NCBI GenBank assembly: GCA_037501455.1
Contig: CM074860.1
Location: 45,766,501-45,830,500 of the forward strand
Reading direction: 5' to 3'
Length of the DNA stretch: 64,000 nt
From: Lantana camara
Lineage: Eukaryota > Streptophyta > Magnoliopsida > Lamiales > Verbenaceae
The position numbers and the translations under genes were made by a program. A model generated the notes under the pieces. That model did no database searches. It saw only the letters and a list, made by a program, of their open reading frames with translations, and was not told the origin of the DNA. Position 1 is the stretch's first letter. Each line of letters opens with the position of its first letter. Positions 37,695 through 50,683 of the stretch are shown here, piece by piece.

Positions 37695-37821
37695 CTTTTG
37701 AGTGATTGAGTCCCCGTTCGCTGTGAGCTGGGTTCATGTATGGACTTTTCATTTCATGTGTGGATCGGGCTCATAGTGCGGGGGATGTGGCGCATTCCGT
37801 TTGGGGTGCTACATCCTTAAG

Positions 37822-37833
37822 TGGTATCAGAGC
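37822..37833 (+). other. Primer binding site of NA-C
   Basis: TGGTATCAGAGC, 8 bp after the 5' LTR end; initiator tRNA-Met type. Confidence 0.92.
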
Positions 37834-39696
37834 CCGATTGCAAAACCCGTGTTCTCGTTTCGTGATTGAGTCAGTATAGGTCGTACGGCTTAGCAACTAC
37901 ATGATAATGTGTACATTGCGTTGATTTTGAGAATGAATTACCTTCTCTGTTGAATCTTGTTGAATTACCTGTTGCATTTTTATATTGGATCCGTACCTTT
38001 CGTGTTGAATATGTGCCATGGGCATGCACTAATCGCATGCATATATCTTTGAAATGAGTTATGGTTTATAGGTTATTAAGATAATATTAAACCATGGCCA
38101 AGTTCTACGTTAATAATGATCTATTGCAAGTGCTTTCTGTGGCATGGAAGACGGGAAGGATGGACCGGGGAAGAATATAGAGAATTCGAGATGTGAGGCC
38201 TTCCTAGATGGAGCTAGAGTTCAAGGGTCAGGAGCCGGAATGGGAGGTTCGACTTTGGAAATGCAATAGGAGAGGAATACTTGGTGAAATAAGGGTTGAT
38301 CGAGGGATGGTGGTGACTTAGAAGGTCGACATATGTGGTTCTACTACATAGGTTGCCTTAATGAGGTTCAAGGGGATCATTCAACCGAAAGAATGGAGTG
38401 AAGGCTTCTTGAAGGTAACTTAGTTCAAGGTTCGGACCATTGAAGAGGTACCGAGGATTGAGAGGAATCAAGGTAAAATAGATCCGGTGGGAATTGAGCA
38501 CCAAGGGTTGACAGAGAAGGGTTTCTAAATAAACCTGGAAATTAGAAATCGAGTTTGTAGAAGTCAAGATTGGGAAGAGTTTAGATTCGGGTGATATAGA
38601 TTTTGATTAAGATGGAAAACGAGTCTGGAAGGGAGTAGAGAAAGGCAAGTAACGTGGTAAATACAAATTTATGGAAGGTGGCGATATTGAGGACGGGATT
38701 TGAGTTCGTTTTTCCAAATCCAAGCTGAATTGTCATGTTGCTAGGTAGAATTGGAAAATATGGAGCAACAAAGGGAAACGGTAAAGAAAGGCAAAGACTC
38801 CTGGGAAAGAAATTACTTAAGTGTAAGTAGCTAGAAAACAAGTTTAATTCACCAATCTAAACTCATAAAGGATAAGCACGAGAATCTTGATCAAGGTGAC
38901 GACTAGAAGTAGGGGTCGATTTTCGAGGAGAAGTTTGGATGCTAACCACGTGGACGTAGAAGAATTAGGGATCAAGAAATTACAATCCCGGATGGTGGAA
39001 GATACAAGTTGATGCACAAGGATTCTTGGAAATCTTGAACACCGTGGGAAAGGTAAGGAATAATCGGCAAGTCAAAGTAAGCCCGTGATTAGAGAAACGA
39101 GGATAAGCTACCCAGCTAACAACTTGCCATCTTGGTGACAGGTTCAAGATATTCATAGCACGTGCATCATAATTTGCAGCAAATTATTTAAATTTTCCTT
39201 ACTTATACTTGTGCGTGCACCCCTATATGATTTCATTGTCTAAGGTGTTGCATATCAAATTATTGCAAGTGTGCCACGTGCATCGTCATTTTAACCCGAC
39301 ATGCATTTTAGTGTTTATTTGATAGGAAGTTCCTTCACCTCGTCTATCAAGTATCATTTCAACCGTGCCACATCTGAATTTAGATGAAAAGAAATAATGG
39401 GGTTGCACATTACAAAGGAGATGACGTAGGGGAGATAAAGAATTTCAAGTAAGGGATAGGTTGATGGAAACGGGAATTTAGAAAAAAAGAAAAAAAACGA
39501 GACTAAAATTGATTGCGGGGCGTTTGGATCGGACAAGAATAGGAAAGGGTTTCGGATATCAAGAAAATTAGAAGGGAAGTTGAAAGGCAAAACCTTCGGG
39601 TTGCCATTTTGATTAAAACCTTCCCTAATGAAAATTGCTCATCAAGAATTTCAACGAACGAAGGACCGATAGAGTTTAACACGTATCAGCAGACAA

Positions 39697-39709
39697 TTAA
39701 GGGGGAGAG
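39697..39709 (+). promoter_or_regulatory. Central polypurine tract of NA-C
   Basis: TTAAGGGGGAGAG followed by CATGACC, at 56% of the internal region; identical core to the other two elements. Confidence 0.6.
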
Positions 39710-40991
39710 CATGACCAAGATACAAATTTTAAACTTAAAGTCATGGTTAAAGAAATATTTAGTAGGAACAACGGAAATACAATTAGGGAAGGCCTGGGAG
39801 TCCTTATGGTGGTAATCGGAAACGAGTAAAACGGCTTTAATGGTTAAACTGTCAAAGTGAGAGTAAAGTTACTAAATTCGGATGAAGATTATCACGAGGT
39901 ATAAAGGATATGGTTCGTTGAACATTTATATGTATGGAATTCCGATTTGGAGGTGATGGAATTATAAGGGAGCTTCTGCGAACTCCTAAGTCAGAATTGA
40001 CAAGAGAAAGTCGAATCAAGTTAGCATATAATGGGATGATGTCAATCAAGATTAATTCAATGAAGTACAAAGGGGGTCCAACAAAGACAATATTATTAAG
40101 TCATCGGTTATTCCAATGGTAATTCAGAAGGAAACTTAAGAAGAGAGTAAACCGAAAAGGATGATCACTGAAGGATTTACATCAAACTTAAAGAATCATC
40201 AAGAACATTGTATCTTCGATTCAAGAAATGTGGGGCCAAATACCGAATGTAACCTTAAGGGGTCAAAGAGAATGAATGGATAACATGAACGGAAGATGGG
40301 AAAGGATTCGTGTTAAGAGAGACTATAATGATAAATATCTCAAGGTCGGGATTGAATCGTCAAGGTTGTCAAGAGTAGTTATCCCTGAGGATATGTTAGA
40401 CTCCGATATGGGTAAAGATAGTAGCTATGGACCTAACTTCGGGACGGATGGTCTAAGGGTATACGGGGAGGTCAAAGCTCGGTTATTTGAAAGAGGTGGT
40501 CTGGCTGAATGAAGATTATGGGAAATGATGAAAGATCGAAGAGGATTAGAAGCAGTAAAAGTCAGAAGAGAATCAAGAATAATATTCGAAGAGAATATAT
40601 CATGGCTTCACCGGGGCACATTGAAGAAATTAAAGACAAGTCAAGCTCTACACTCACTTTCAGGGCATATCATGCATTGTACAACAAAACTTCCAACTCC
40701 AAATATCTTTACCTCGGTGAACGGAACATGAAGCATCCATGACACATGCATACATGCAAATCTAATTTAAATAATTTTGATACCAGGTGCTTTAATCGCT
40801 TATCGTGTTAAATTGCTTTGTGTAATTGATGATAGCCACGAGTGACACTTAGTACCGGTGCCCTTGTGTGAATTATGTGACTTTAATTGTTGTAAATGAT
40901 GTGTGATACTTCCTTTTTGTAATTGTTCTTTAATGTAACTATTTTATGTTGTGGGGCTCGGGAGTATTGGAGACTCCCTTGTTTTGTTGTT

Positions 40992-41130
40992 TGAGAGACG
41001 GGGTTCTCTCATTGTTGTTTGAGAAACGGGGTTCTCTCATTGTTGTTGGAGAGACAGGGTTCTCTCATTGTTTCTCGAGAGACGGGGCTCTCTCCTTGTT
41101 GCTTGTGAGAGACAGGGAATCTCTCATTGT
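40992..41130 (+). repeat. Hairpin minisatellite, 5 units, before the 3' PPT of NA-C
   Basis: Units with GAGAGACGGGGTTCTCTC and variants (GAGAAACGGGG, GAGAGACAGGG, GAGAGACAGGGAA). Upstream, GGGAGTATTGGAGACTCCC (40970-40988) is a perfect 6-bp stem; NA-A has the same stem with a G-U pair. Confidence 0.85.
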
Positions 41131-41169
41131 TTGTTTGGGCTAGTAGTGAATCCGAGGACGGATTCTTTT

Positions 41170-41181
41170 AAGGGGGAGAGG
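41170..41181 (+). other. 3' polypurine tract of NA-C
   Basis: AAGGGGGAGAGG directly before LTR start TGTAACG at 41183; identical to NA-A. Confidence 0.9.
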
Positions 41182-41182
41182 T

Positions 41183-42771
41183 TGTAACGCCCCAGTTTTT
41201 CAGTCGTATAGCATGACGTATGTGTTTATCAATTTGCACAAATTAATTATTTATAAGTGTTTTACATATTTTAATTTTAAATGTTAAAATGTTAATTAAT
41301 CATATCTTAAGTTAATTAATATTAAATTTATGTTAATTCGTTGAAATTTACATTTTAAGTTTATTAATACTGAATATAAATTTAATTCATGCATTTTGAT
41401 TTAGTGTATATTTAATTCACGCACTTTGGTTTATATTTAAAAATAAGTTTAAATTTTGTTATTATTATGGAATATTATGAATTTATAAATGCATTGCTCA
41501 TGAGTGTTATACACACGCTTCGTTTTTATATGATTTGATATCGAAATTTTGTGAAAATTTAATATGTCAGAGATATACGTGTCATGAATATGAATATATG
41601 TTCGTTTCATGTTTTTGGATTCATTTGATTGAGTTTTGAATTTATTTTGCTCTGGGAATCCAAATCGGGGGCTAATGAGCAATTAGCGCACCCTTGGTTC
41701 CGTATGTGATATCTTGAGCTCGGGAACTCGGAATAGAGTTCCGTCAACTTTGTTGAACTCATAAAAAAAATTTGGGTTTAATGAACTTAGCCTCATATTT
41801 TTCTAAGACCATTTGAAAACCCGAAATTCAACCGAAAAACGAGACGGCCGCTAAATTGCCACACTTAGCTATTTTCCTCATATCTTCTTCAAATTTTAAC
41901 CAAATTAACTATGGTTGGAGGCTATGGAACCCTAGTTACACCCACTATCAGCTCCTAATCCCTCTACACCGAACCACCCTCATCACTTAAGGAAAAATCA
42001 GCCAAAATCCCCTGCTCTCCAGAAAATCCTGTAACCCTTGTGCACCTTGGAGATTCAAGCTTAAATCTCCTCCATCTTCCATCCAATCCACAAGGTGAGT
42101 TTAGGGTTGTGATATACAATCAACATGTATCATTTTAAGCTATACTTCCCTAATTTTGAGCTCATATTCATGGAGTTTTGAATTCTTGAATGAATAGTTA
42201 GGTTGAATCTCATTTTCTTGAATTCATGATTTTATACCCATATTTCCTGGGGATTAATGCATGAATCGTGACCACTCTAGCATTCTTTAGACATTCATGG
42301 ACTTGAATTTAAATTATATGTTATGTGCAAGAATCCACCATTAAAGAATATGTGAATTCTTGAAGCCTTGTGACTGAATTCCCATGCTTTGCTGCTGCTG
42401 TGTGTTTGTTGCTGTTGTATGAGTGTTGTGGTGTGTTTATGGCCTACTTTGCTGCATTTTTGCTTGCCATTTCGTGCTACTTTGTTTCTGCTACGTTGCC
42501 TGCTGCTGCTGTGAGAAAAGGAAGGAGAAATAGGGCTACTCTGTTGCGTTTCTCGCGCCGGCAAAACGGTTGCTCCCGCGACTCCAAAGAGATGTATTCC
42601 GGTCGCGCCCGCGACCGGATTTTGGCTGAGTTCCGGATGAACAGTGACTTTGCCTTATGTTTTTTTTTTTATCTGAATTTGTTTGGACCTGCATTTCTTT
42701 TTGGTTGTGTTCGTTTATATATATAATATATATATATGGTATTATGAGTGCTTATGTGCATGTGTAAGATA

Positions 42772-42810
<39 letters not shown>

Positions 42811-44907
42811 CCTGCATGTGTGTGCAATATATATATATATGTTATAGTTTGTGCATGCATGTGTTATATAACCTGCATGTGTGTGCAATATATATATATA
42901 TATATGTTATAGTTTGTGCATGCATGTGTTGTGAGTATATATATATATATATATACGTGTGTGTGTGTGTGTGTGTGTGTGTCTGTGTGTATTACGTGTG
43001 TGTGTGCATGGGAATATATATCTGTTTATGTATATTTAATATTATATGTACGTACACACACACACACACACATTTATATATATAGTTATATTGTATATCA
43101 TGTAAATTGAGAATGTGATATATGTTATATATGTATATATATAGGTAATTATTACATGCACGAATGTAGTGTAAATGGATATTAAGTATGCATGCATGTT
43201 CAAATTGTTACCTAATTGCATGCATGTAATTTAGTTGATTTATTTAATTATTGTTAATGCATTCATGGTAATGTACGTATATATATATATATGTTTATTA
43301 TATATTAAGTTTAATTTGATTTAATTGAATTATGAAAATTAAATTGTTACCATGTTCTCATCTAAATTCCGATCTTGATTTCAATGTATTTATTTGTCTA
43401 TTCTTTAATTGTAAACGTGATATAGTACGTGCTATGATCGTTATGTGAAATTCTTGAATTGATTTGGTATGAAATGTGAAAGTTATGAACTTAATGTATA
43501 TGAACACTTCCTTGAACGAATGAATGACTTGCCTATATGCTCTAGTTACATTAATCGTGCACATGAACATGTTCATGACATAACATCATATCTTATGCAT
43601 TCATATCATGTTCATTGCATGCCGTGCGTCATATATGGTTCGTTTGGAGTCTTGAGTCTCACGAACACGTTACATTATCCTTTGTACAGTTTTCTCCAGG
43701 ACGGAGACTTGCCGGGTTCATAGGACACTTTCGAGTCCCCTTTTTCTTCTTGGTATTGTTCGGTAAAAGGTGTACAGGTGGGTTTCTCTACTATTTAGTT
43801 AAACAACCCTATATACTTCAAATGTGCAAGGATTTCGACCAAAAATTATTATATGTATATAGAGTCGTTTCAAGAGTAAATGATTGCAACTTAAAGCCTT
43901 TATTTTATGAACCCTACCAAATGTTTTGGCGAGAATGAATGAATGGATGCACAGAATGGGGCCCAGGGACTTGGTGTGAGTGGCTATCCGGGGAGGCATG
44001 GCCTGATGGTGACCCCTCACACTAGTTCCAACTAATGTACGGCGTAACTGGACCTCGTTAGGAGTTAGCGAGGAATGGACGCTGAGCGCCATCTGGGGAG
44101 TCATGTAACCCTTTTGGTCAATGAAGGAGGTGGTCGGGTCTTGCTAACCCGTCCACCAACCGGAGGAAGAAGGTGTAAGTGATCATGATTGTGCACAAAG
44201 AAAGAAAGTAATGCATGAAAAGAAAGAAAGAAAGAATGTTTAATGAATGACACAAGGTGTTGGTTGGAGATAATGCACGCCCACTCACCGGGCCACAAAC
44301 GGCCTAATGAAAATTGGTTGTTATAATCCCTTTTGATGATTTCTTTATTTCACCCATTTGGGAAATGCTCTAAAAACCTCATTTGGGATTATAACTTGGA
44401 TGTGAATGTTTAAATACTGTCTTATATTATACTTATGCCCTGCTTTATACCCACCAGTCTCTTAAAGACTGAACCCGGTTTTTTGTCAGTTTCTTTGCAG
44501 GTTTGGAGTGCTAGGCTGGAAGTCGAGTCTGTCAAGTCTATTATTTAAGTTTGGGTCACTTCATATGTATTTTGTAATTCGATTGAACTTTACAAGAATA
44601 GACCAATGTTATGACTATGATTATGATTATGAAATTATTTTTCTGTATGAATTTTGGGGAATAGGTTATTATGCTAGTTGAACTCGTTATTTTGCTTGAT
44701 TTGGTACTAGATTAAATGATATGCTTCCGCATTTATCATTTATCTTTGTTCTTTATTATTCGGATTAGAAGGTTTAGTTCCCGCCTAGCCTTTTGAGTGA
44801 GTGAGTCCCCTTTCGCTGTGAGCTGGGTTCATGTATGGACTTTTCATTTCATGTGTGGATCGGGCTCATAGTGCGGGGATGTGGCGCCTTCCGTTTGGGG
44901 TGCTACA
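41183..44907 (+). repeat. 3' LTR of NA-C
   Basis: TGTAACGCCCCAG to GGGTGCTACA. Donor-like CACAAG|GTGAGTTTAG near 42094, palindrome 42599-42618, microsatellites 42716-43290, short exon 43690-43762, box pair 44510-44789. A 118-codon frame (42370-42726) is also open in the 5' LTR (35280-35651, 123 codons, 15-bp in-frame difference) but is low-complexity Leu/Ala/Phe-rich and resembles nothing I know. Confidence 0.88.
42599..42618 (+). repeat. 20-bp palindrome in NA-C 3' LTR
   Basis: CCGGTCGCGCCCGCGACCGG has 9-bp perfect arms around CC. The 5' LTR counterpart (35524-35543) has lost two pairs. Confidence 0.8.
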
Positions 44908-45562
44908 TGAACTATAAACAATTCAAAACAATGCAAATAGGCGACATGTTAAACTAACATAAATTCCTAATCCCGAATATCAAAATATAAAATAGATCAT
45001 ACATGCAAACAGGTTCATACTAGGCCTAGAAGCCTGTCCCGAATCATATCATGATTAAACAAAACATGTCTTATACAAACGTACGATCATACTATACAAA
45101 CATAATCCGAATACAAGATACAATATGCAAAAATGCAGACTTAACAAAAGACACGATTCGAAACAGACTCCACAAACTGACTAACTCCGCCTACTCGAAC
45201 TCCAAAGCAAACCTGCAAGACTAAAAACATAAAGAGGGAGGGGTCAGTCACAATGACTGAGTGAGGGGTTAACATACACATGCTATACATAAATACCGAG
45301 AAAAGCAAGCCAAACGTAAAATGTTCGTGAATCCGGGATTAGTTTTTGCACACTATAACATTTGCCCGTGATAATATATATATATAGGGTGACTTAGCAA
45401 AATAGAACAAACAAAACTGTACTTATATACAATTCAAAGCGTACGTTCAAATTCATGCAGACTTAGCACCCATATCAAAACATATTTTATTAGGTTAAAA
45501 GTATACCAAATTTTACCTTAATTTAAGAATCTAACCCCGTTTCACGAACTTAAGATAAACTT
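44908..45562 (-). mobile_element. F: minus-strand LTR fragment
   Basis: Read on the minus strand it has CTTGCAG acceptor then GAGTAGGCGGA (45186-45196 on plus: TCCGCCTACTC), and CGGGATTAGGAATTTATGTTAG, both typical of the other LTRs here. Its 3' end is cut by NA-C's insertion and it continues under C3, which inserted at 45563. No coding sequence seen. Confidence 0.5.
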
Positions 45563-47537
45563 TGTAACACCCCAAACGGAGGATGCCACATCCCCCGCAC
45601 TGAGACCCAGACCCGGTCATGAAATGGAAGTCCATGCCCGAATCCGAATCAGAGCGAACGGGAGACAAACGCACAAGCTATACTAGGCGGATCTAACTCG
45701 ATAAACTCAGAGTGCGGAAGCAATTCAAACATTCAAACATGATAGCGGAAGAATTTAAATCAACATTCAACATAAGTGACGGGTTCAACTAGCATAGATA
45801 CTTAGTCCCGAATATCTGATCAACATAACGTAATAATCATCAAGTGCCACAAAGGGGCCGAATACGAATGCCACGCAGGGCTACAGAAAGATAAAGTATA
45901 ATCTCAAGTCTACAAGTCATGACATAAGTAAAGTGTACGAAAGACAAATGCAACTAGAAAGGCTAGACCGATGAAGTACAACACAAAGGACTCACTCCCG
46001 CCTAGCAAACGCCAACAGACCAGCAACTAAAAGTTTAAATGAGGGGTCGGTCAACTTGACCGAGTGAGGGGGCTAACGTACACCCACAATATATATATAT
46101 ATAGAGCATAACAAATAATAAAAGGATGGACTCATGAACAGGGGATAGGTGTTGACATTTCCAAAAGTACCCAAGAAGATAGATATATAAGTTTAGAAAC
46201 CATTTTCCAGAAAGACTCTATCCCGATTCATGACTCCATAACAAAATAGAACACATGCTCGGCGAGTATGAGCTTCCAACCTTTACTCCTCAGAACATAA
46301 ATCAAAATCAATCCTACCACTACACCAATGATGGAGGAGATGTATCGTCCCCATACCATCGAGAATAAACCATCTAAAATAGACTCACCCTCAAGGGGTA
46401 GCGAACCCACAAGAGTCCTCCCCGGCCTTAGCCGAAGGCTCAAGATACCACACCTTCCCTACAGCACGGGTCGCGTGAGGATATCTCAAATGGAACTACA
46501 CACAGACTGATCCCTGACGGTCCTATGCCGTTCTAGGGTTGTCTATCCCATAGCTCCTTGGATCCACAACATAACATATCATAACATAACATACGCCAAT
46601 CTTTCATGGTAATCTCGCTACAGAATTAGAACACAACTGTTTTTCCAAAATAGCTTACATATACCTCGAAAACTGGTTTATATAATTTTATTCCTACACG
46701 ATGGAACTTTAAGCCTCATGACCTCCACCCACGCAGGACGCACGCAAAGTCATAAACATATCATATCCAACACATACGTATCTATAGTAGAGTATACTCG
46801 CATGCAAGGGTAGAAATCAGAATGTAAAGGTCATAGGTCGCATAACTATACAAAATCCTAAACCTCACCTCGTAGTAGTAGAGTTTGAGAGTGTGAAGGG
46901 CCAAACACTCTAAACCTCGGGCTCACCGGCACCACCAAACTCTGTGACAAGACATACAAAAGCCCAAACTTAGACTCTACATGAACCAAGTAAGACGCAC
47001 TGCGTACAAAGTATGAATGACATGCGAAATGTAATGATGTTTATCAAATTGGTCACAAGGGTCAATTCAAATATTCAAGTAAAACATGCAAATAATGAAG
47101 TATTAAGGTTCAAAGATGCATTTCAATTCATATCGGATCATACAAGTCAATTAGCAACTCAAACGAATCAAATGCGCACGAAAAAGCAAGCAAAAAGGGC
47201 CACAGACGCATGGGAACGGCCATTCCCATGCACAACATAGCGTGGGAACGGGCCTTCCCACGTGAAGGCCTAGCGAGGCTGGGAACGGCTGTTCCCAGTC
47301 CAAGCACACATGGGAACAGTTGTTCCCATGTTCGGCGCCCAAAACCAAACCCTAGCCCGGAATGGCCGTTCCGGGCTTAAAGCACAAACGGGAACGGCCG
47401 TTCCGGCCATAGACCTGGAACAGAAATTGGACAATATCGGGAAGAAGAAGGGGAACACCAAAAATCATCAAACCAACACGAAATCCACCATAAAATATCA
47501 CGAAATTCAGGTATAACATCATATAAATCATGCTTAG
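45563..47537 (-). mobile_element. C3: C-type LTR, partial, minus strand
   Basis: Starts (plus strand) TGTAACACCCCAAACGGAGG, the same LTR end as C1 and C2. It holds the box pair (45997-46006 CCCGCCTAGC; 45682-45691 ACTAGGCGGA) and a 73-bp short exon (46869-46941). Beyond ~46990 it departs from C2 and carries its own palindrome cluster. It is cut at 47537 by insertion of E; the rest is outside the window. Confidence 0.7.
47211..47405 (-). repeat. Cluster of six GGGAAC...GTTCCC palindromes in C3
   Basis: Copies include GGGAACGGCCATTCCC, GGGAACGGGCCTTCCC, GGGAACGGCTGTTCCC, GGGAACAGTTGTTCCC and GGAATGGCCGTTCC. Arms remain mostly complementary although the sequence varies. The motif is the same as in TK1's LTR. 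Confidence 0.85.
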
Positions 47538-47631
47538 TGTGACGCCCAGAACGGTGGGCCACCACATCCCCCGCACCTAAACCCGAACCCACATATGAAA
47601 TGGATTTCCATACGTGAGCCCAAGTCTAAGC
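47538..47631 (-). mobile_element. E: minus-strand LTR, 3'-terminal part
   Basis: TGTGACGCCCAG on plus is the LTR end read in reverse. It includes the LTR-end box (47562-47576). C2 interrupts it 94 bp in: TAAGC at 47627-47631 is repeated at 61702-61706, where E resumes. Confidence 0.8.
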
Positions 47632-48104
47632 TGTAACACCCCAAACGGAGGATGCCACATCCCCCGCACTAGGACCCCGACCCGGTCATGAAATAGAAAG
47701 TCTATGCCCGAATCCGAATCATAGCGAACGGGAGACCAACTCACACACTAGGCTAGCCGGATCTAACTCGACAAACTCAGAGTGCGGAAGCAATTAAAAC
47801 CAACAACAATAGATAGCGGAAGCATTTAAAACAAAACATGCAAAGCAGGTGACGGGTTCAACTAGCATAGATACCTAATCCCGAATAATAGATCAACAAA
47901 CATAACAAGTGAGGGTTCAATTAGCATAAATACCTAGTCCCGAATATCAACATAAAGTAGTAATCATCAAGTGCCACAAGGGGCCGAATGAGAGTGCCAC
48001 AAGGGGCTACCGAAAAGTAAAGTATACTCTCAAGTCTACAAGTCAAAGCATAAGTAAAGTGTGTGAAACGACAAATGCAAATAGAAAGACTAAACTGACG
48101 AAGT

Positions 48105-48109
48105 GCAAC
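48105..48109. other. Target-site duplication of TK1, left copy
   Basis: GCAAC here and at 58119-58123; removing TK1 and one copy restores continuous C2 sequence (GTGCAACTCAAAGGACTC), matching C3's ACAACACAAAGGACTC. Confidence 0.95.
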
Positions 48110-49225
48110 TGTAGCACCCGGAACGCCAGGCACCACATCCCCCGCACTATAGCCCCAATCCACATATGAAACGGACAATCCATACATGAATCAAAGCTAC
48201 AGCGAACGGGAGACAATAAAATGACTCAAGGCTAGGCGGGTACCCTCAATTTAAAACCAACCAATATGCAATACAGAGTATTTAAAAGCGGAAGCAATAA
48301 CATTCAATAGATACGTATAGGTACCATATTTATTTATTCACGTATAGATACCAACGTTTACACTATCAATACAATGTCATCCGTCAACAAAATAGATAAT
48401 AGGGCGATACAAACTACCCCAAACATCTATACAATCAAAATGTGGGAATGAAGTGTGCTAGACCCAAATTTAAAGACCAAATGACTCTAAATTCCCGCCT
48501 AGCACGCCCTGCAAAACACTGAAAAGTTGAGGTGTCAGTCCAACACGGACTGAGCGAGGGTATAATAAATATAAGCGCACATACATGCAAGCTATAACCT
48601 CGGGTAATAATTTTGGAAAAACAATACAATTTAGTAGGTTAAAAGAGATACTATCGCCCGAGATTACAACTATTCTAATTTCAATTCAATCAATTTCAAT
48701 TCAATCAATAGTGGCCCGGCGAGTGGGGCAATTCTCCAACCTTACACCGACTGTGTACAATCAATCAATCAATCAATCAATTATTAGGTGATTAGGTGAT
48801 CAAGCAATTCATTAATGTGCACAATTAGCAATTTCAATGACACCTTCTTCCTCCGGGTGATGGTGGGATTGCAAGGCCCCACCATCCAATCAATCTGGGC
48901 AGAGGGTACATGAATCCCTAAGCCCGGAACTCCTTTCCCGCCCTAATCTCCTAGGGGGTTCAGGGGTCATCCCAATTTGGTGAGGATAGCTATCGAGTTA
49001 CCCGTCAGCCCATGCTTTCCCGGTTGGCTCGAATCACTATCCTCGGGCCCACAGTGCAATACAATACTCGCCCAATCAATCAATCAATCAATCACTTTCT
49101 TTCAATATTCCGATAAAACATTTGAAAACCAATCTCATTTGAAAACTATAAGTATCAATATAGGTTTTGGCTTAAAATATCACATAGGGTTGTACGGGTC
49201 CTATGTATCTAAAATTAAACCTCAC

Positions 49226-49290
49226 CTGAACGACCCAAATATCCAAGGAGACAGCTCACGGGGCCTGCTCCTCGTCACCAGGAAGCTGGT
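49226..49290 (-). other. Putative short LTR exon of TK1 (3' LTR copy)
   Basis: 65 bp between TTCTTGCACAG and GTGAGGTTTAATT on the minus strand; identical in the 5' LTR at 56663-56727. Confidence 0.5.
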
Positions 49291-49514
49291 CTGTGCAAGA
49301 AAGACAATTGTCCGTGAAACACGACTCAAAATGTACCAAATAGGACGAACGGCAAAATGTGACGAGACTACGAGAAAAATGCAATGCACCATGAAAATAT
49401 TTGGTTTCAACATGTAATCAATCATATAAAAGCAATTAGGGGTCAAAGAAGCCGTCCGAACGAGGTGCGAAAAATTTAAATTTATGCAGTGAATTTTCGC
49501 ACTTTCTGGACTAT

Positions 49515-49739
49515 GGGAACGGCCGTTCCGGCCTTCCCTTGAAAATGGGAAGGGCCGTTCCCATGGCTCAGAAAACGCGCGCCAGCGTTTTTAAAATAAA
49601 AAGCGCGGTTGGCTGGGAAGGGCCGTTCCGGCTCACAGGCCAAAGTGGGAACGGCCGTTCCCAGTCTCGCTGGCCTGACTCAGCATCATGGGAACGGCCG
49701 TTCCAGTTTTGAACTGGAGCTGGGAAGGGCCGTTCCCAT
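49515..49739 (-). repeat. Cluster of six GGGAACGGCCGTTCCC-type palindromes, TK1 3' LTR
   Basis: Forms seen are GGAACGGCCGTTCC, GGGAAGGGCCGTTCCC (three times or near), and GGGAACGGCCGTTCCC. The 5' LTR copy is at 56952-57176. Confidence 0.88.
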
Positions 49740-50683
49740 AATACGTGAGCAAAATATGCAGAGCAGAAAAACAGAGCAGCCATGGAGAAGCACACAAACA
49801 ACCCCAAAATGGATGCAAACCAAATTCCAAAGCAAATATTAGACACCATAAATATGCTAGCATGCATATTGATCAACAACAATTCATAAAAACACTTAGT
49901 CCCATGTTAGATCAACAATAATCCATCAATATAAACCCATATACTCCATCATGCTTCAAGCTCATAACTCACAAGATATATACATCAAACATGAACTTAA
50001 TGATCACAATTAATTTTCCAACAACCAATACACAATATAACTAAGCTAATACAAAGCCCTATATAGCAAATATTTTCAAGAAAATCATTCAATTACCATG
50101 TTTACCTCAAGAGAAAGAAATGGAAGTCAAGATGAGGAGATGATGATGATGAAGCTTGTATGATCACAAATCCCACACAAATTTGATTGAATGGATGAAG
50201 TCTCCCGCTCCTTCACTTAGGGTTTTTGGTTCGGTGAAATGGAAAGCATGAACAAGGAAGAAATGTTTTGGTATGAAGAAGGAAGCAATGGTACGTGATA
50301 TGCTCTCAAGAAGAGAAAAGAAATGATCAATTTTGCAATTAAATCCCTCGAAAAGATAAGTTATGCAATTGAGTCCAAATCCCATTTTAAATGATCAATT
50401 TGGTCCAATTCAATTAGGTCCCCATATGCATGAAAATGATCAATTAAGGACATAAACGAAACAAATCACATTCGGGAAAATAAATCACATTGCAATCACG
50501 TTCAATAATTTCGAAAAATAAGATATGGTATGACTTTTCAATAAAATAACAAGAATATAATTTTATAAAAATAACGTCATGATATGAAAAATTAAAGAAA
50601 TGGACAATTAATAATTAAATTACAACTCTCAAACGCACACGTGTCGTTCATACCTGAAATGCCGAAAGCTGGGGCGTTACAAT

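Larger units (their letters stand above)
37814..41182 (+). mobile_element. Internal region of NA-C, non-coding
   Basis: 3369 bp collinear with NA-A's internal region: PBS, leader box (37875-37899), region homologous to the NA-A 108-codon frame but stopped early (38611 onward), central PPT, hairpin array, 3' PPT. Confidence 0.8.
35243..44907 (+). mobile_element. NA-C: non-autonomous LARD-type element, 5' LTR truncated
   Basis: 5' LTR remnant 35243-37813, internal 37814-41182, 3' LTR 41183-44907 (3725 bp). The remnant begins at the point equivalent to 42332 in the 3' LTR, where NA-B inserted; the part left of that insertion is absent from the window. Internal sequence is closest to NA-A. No gag or pol. 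Confidence 0.85.
48110..50681 (-). repeat. 3' LTR of TK1
   Basis: On minus it reads TGTAACGCCCCAGC to GGGTGCTACA. In order: AT-rich U3, leader ending in CTTGAG|GTAAAC (donor GT at 50105-50104), palindromes (49515-49739), short exon (49226-49290), acceptor TTTTGCAG then GCTAGGCGGG (48494-48503), CCCGCCTAGC (48231-48240), LTR-end box (48133-48147). AATC runs at ~48759-48782 and 49073-49094. Confidence 0.95.

Noticed and set aside
42669..43110. Tyr-Ile and Cys-Val repeat proteins
   Set aside because: Translations of AT and GT microsatellites.
48977..49417. 146-codon frame in the TK1 LTR, duplicated at 56414-56854
   Set aside because: Duplication follows from LTR identity; it runs antisense to the element across exon-like and intron-like parts and has no known domain.
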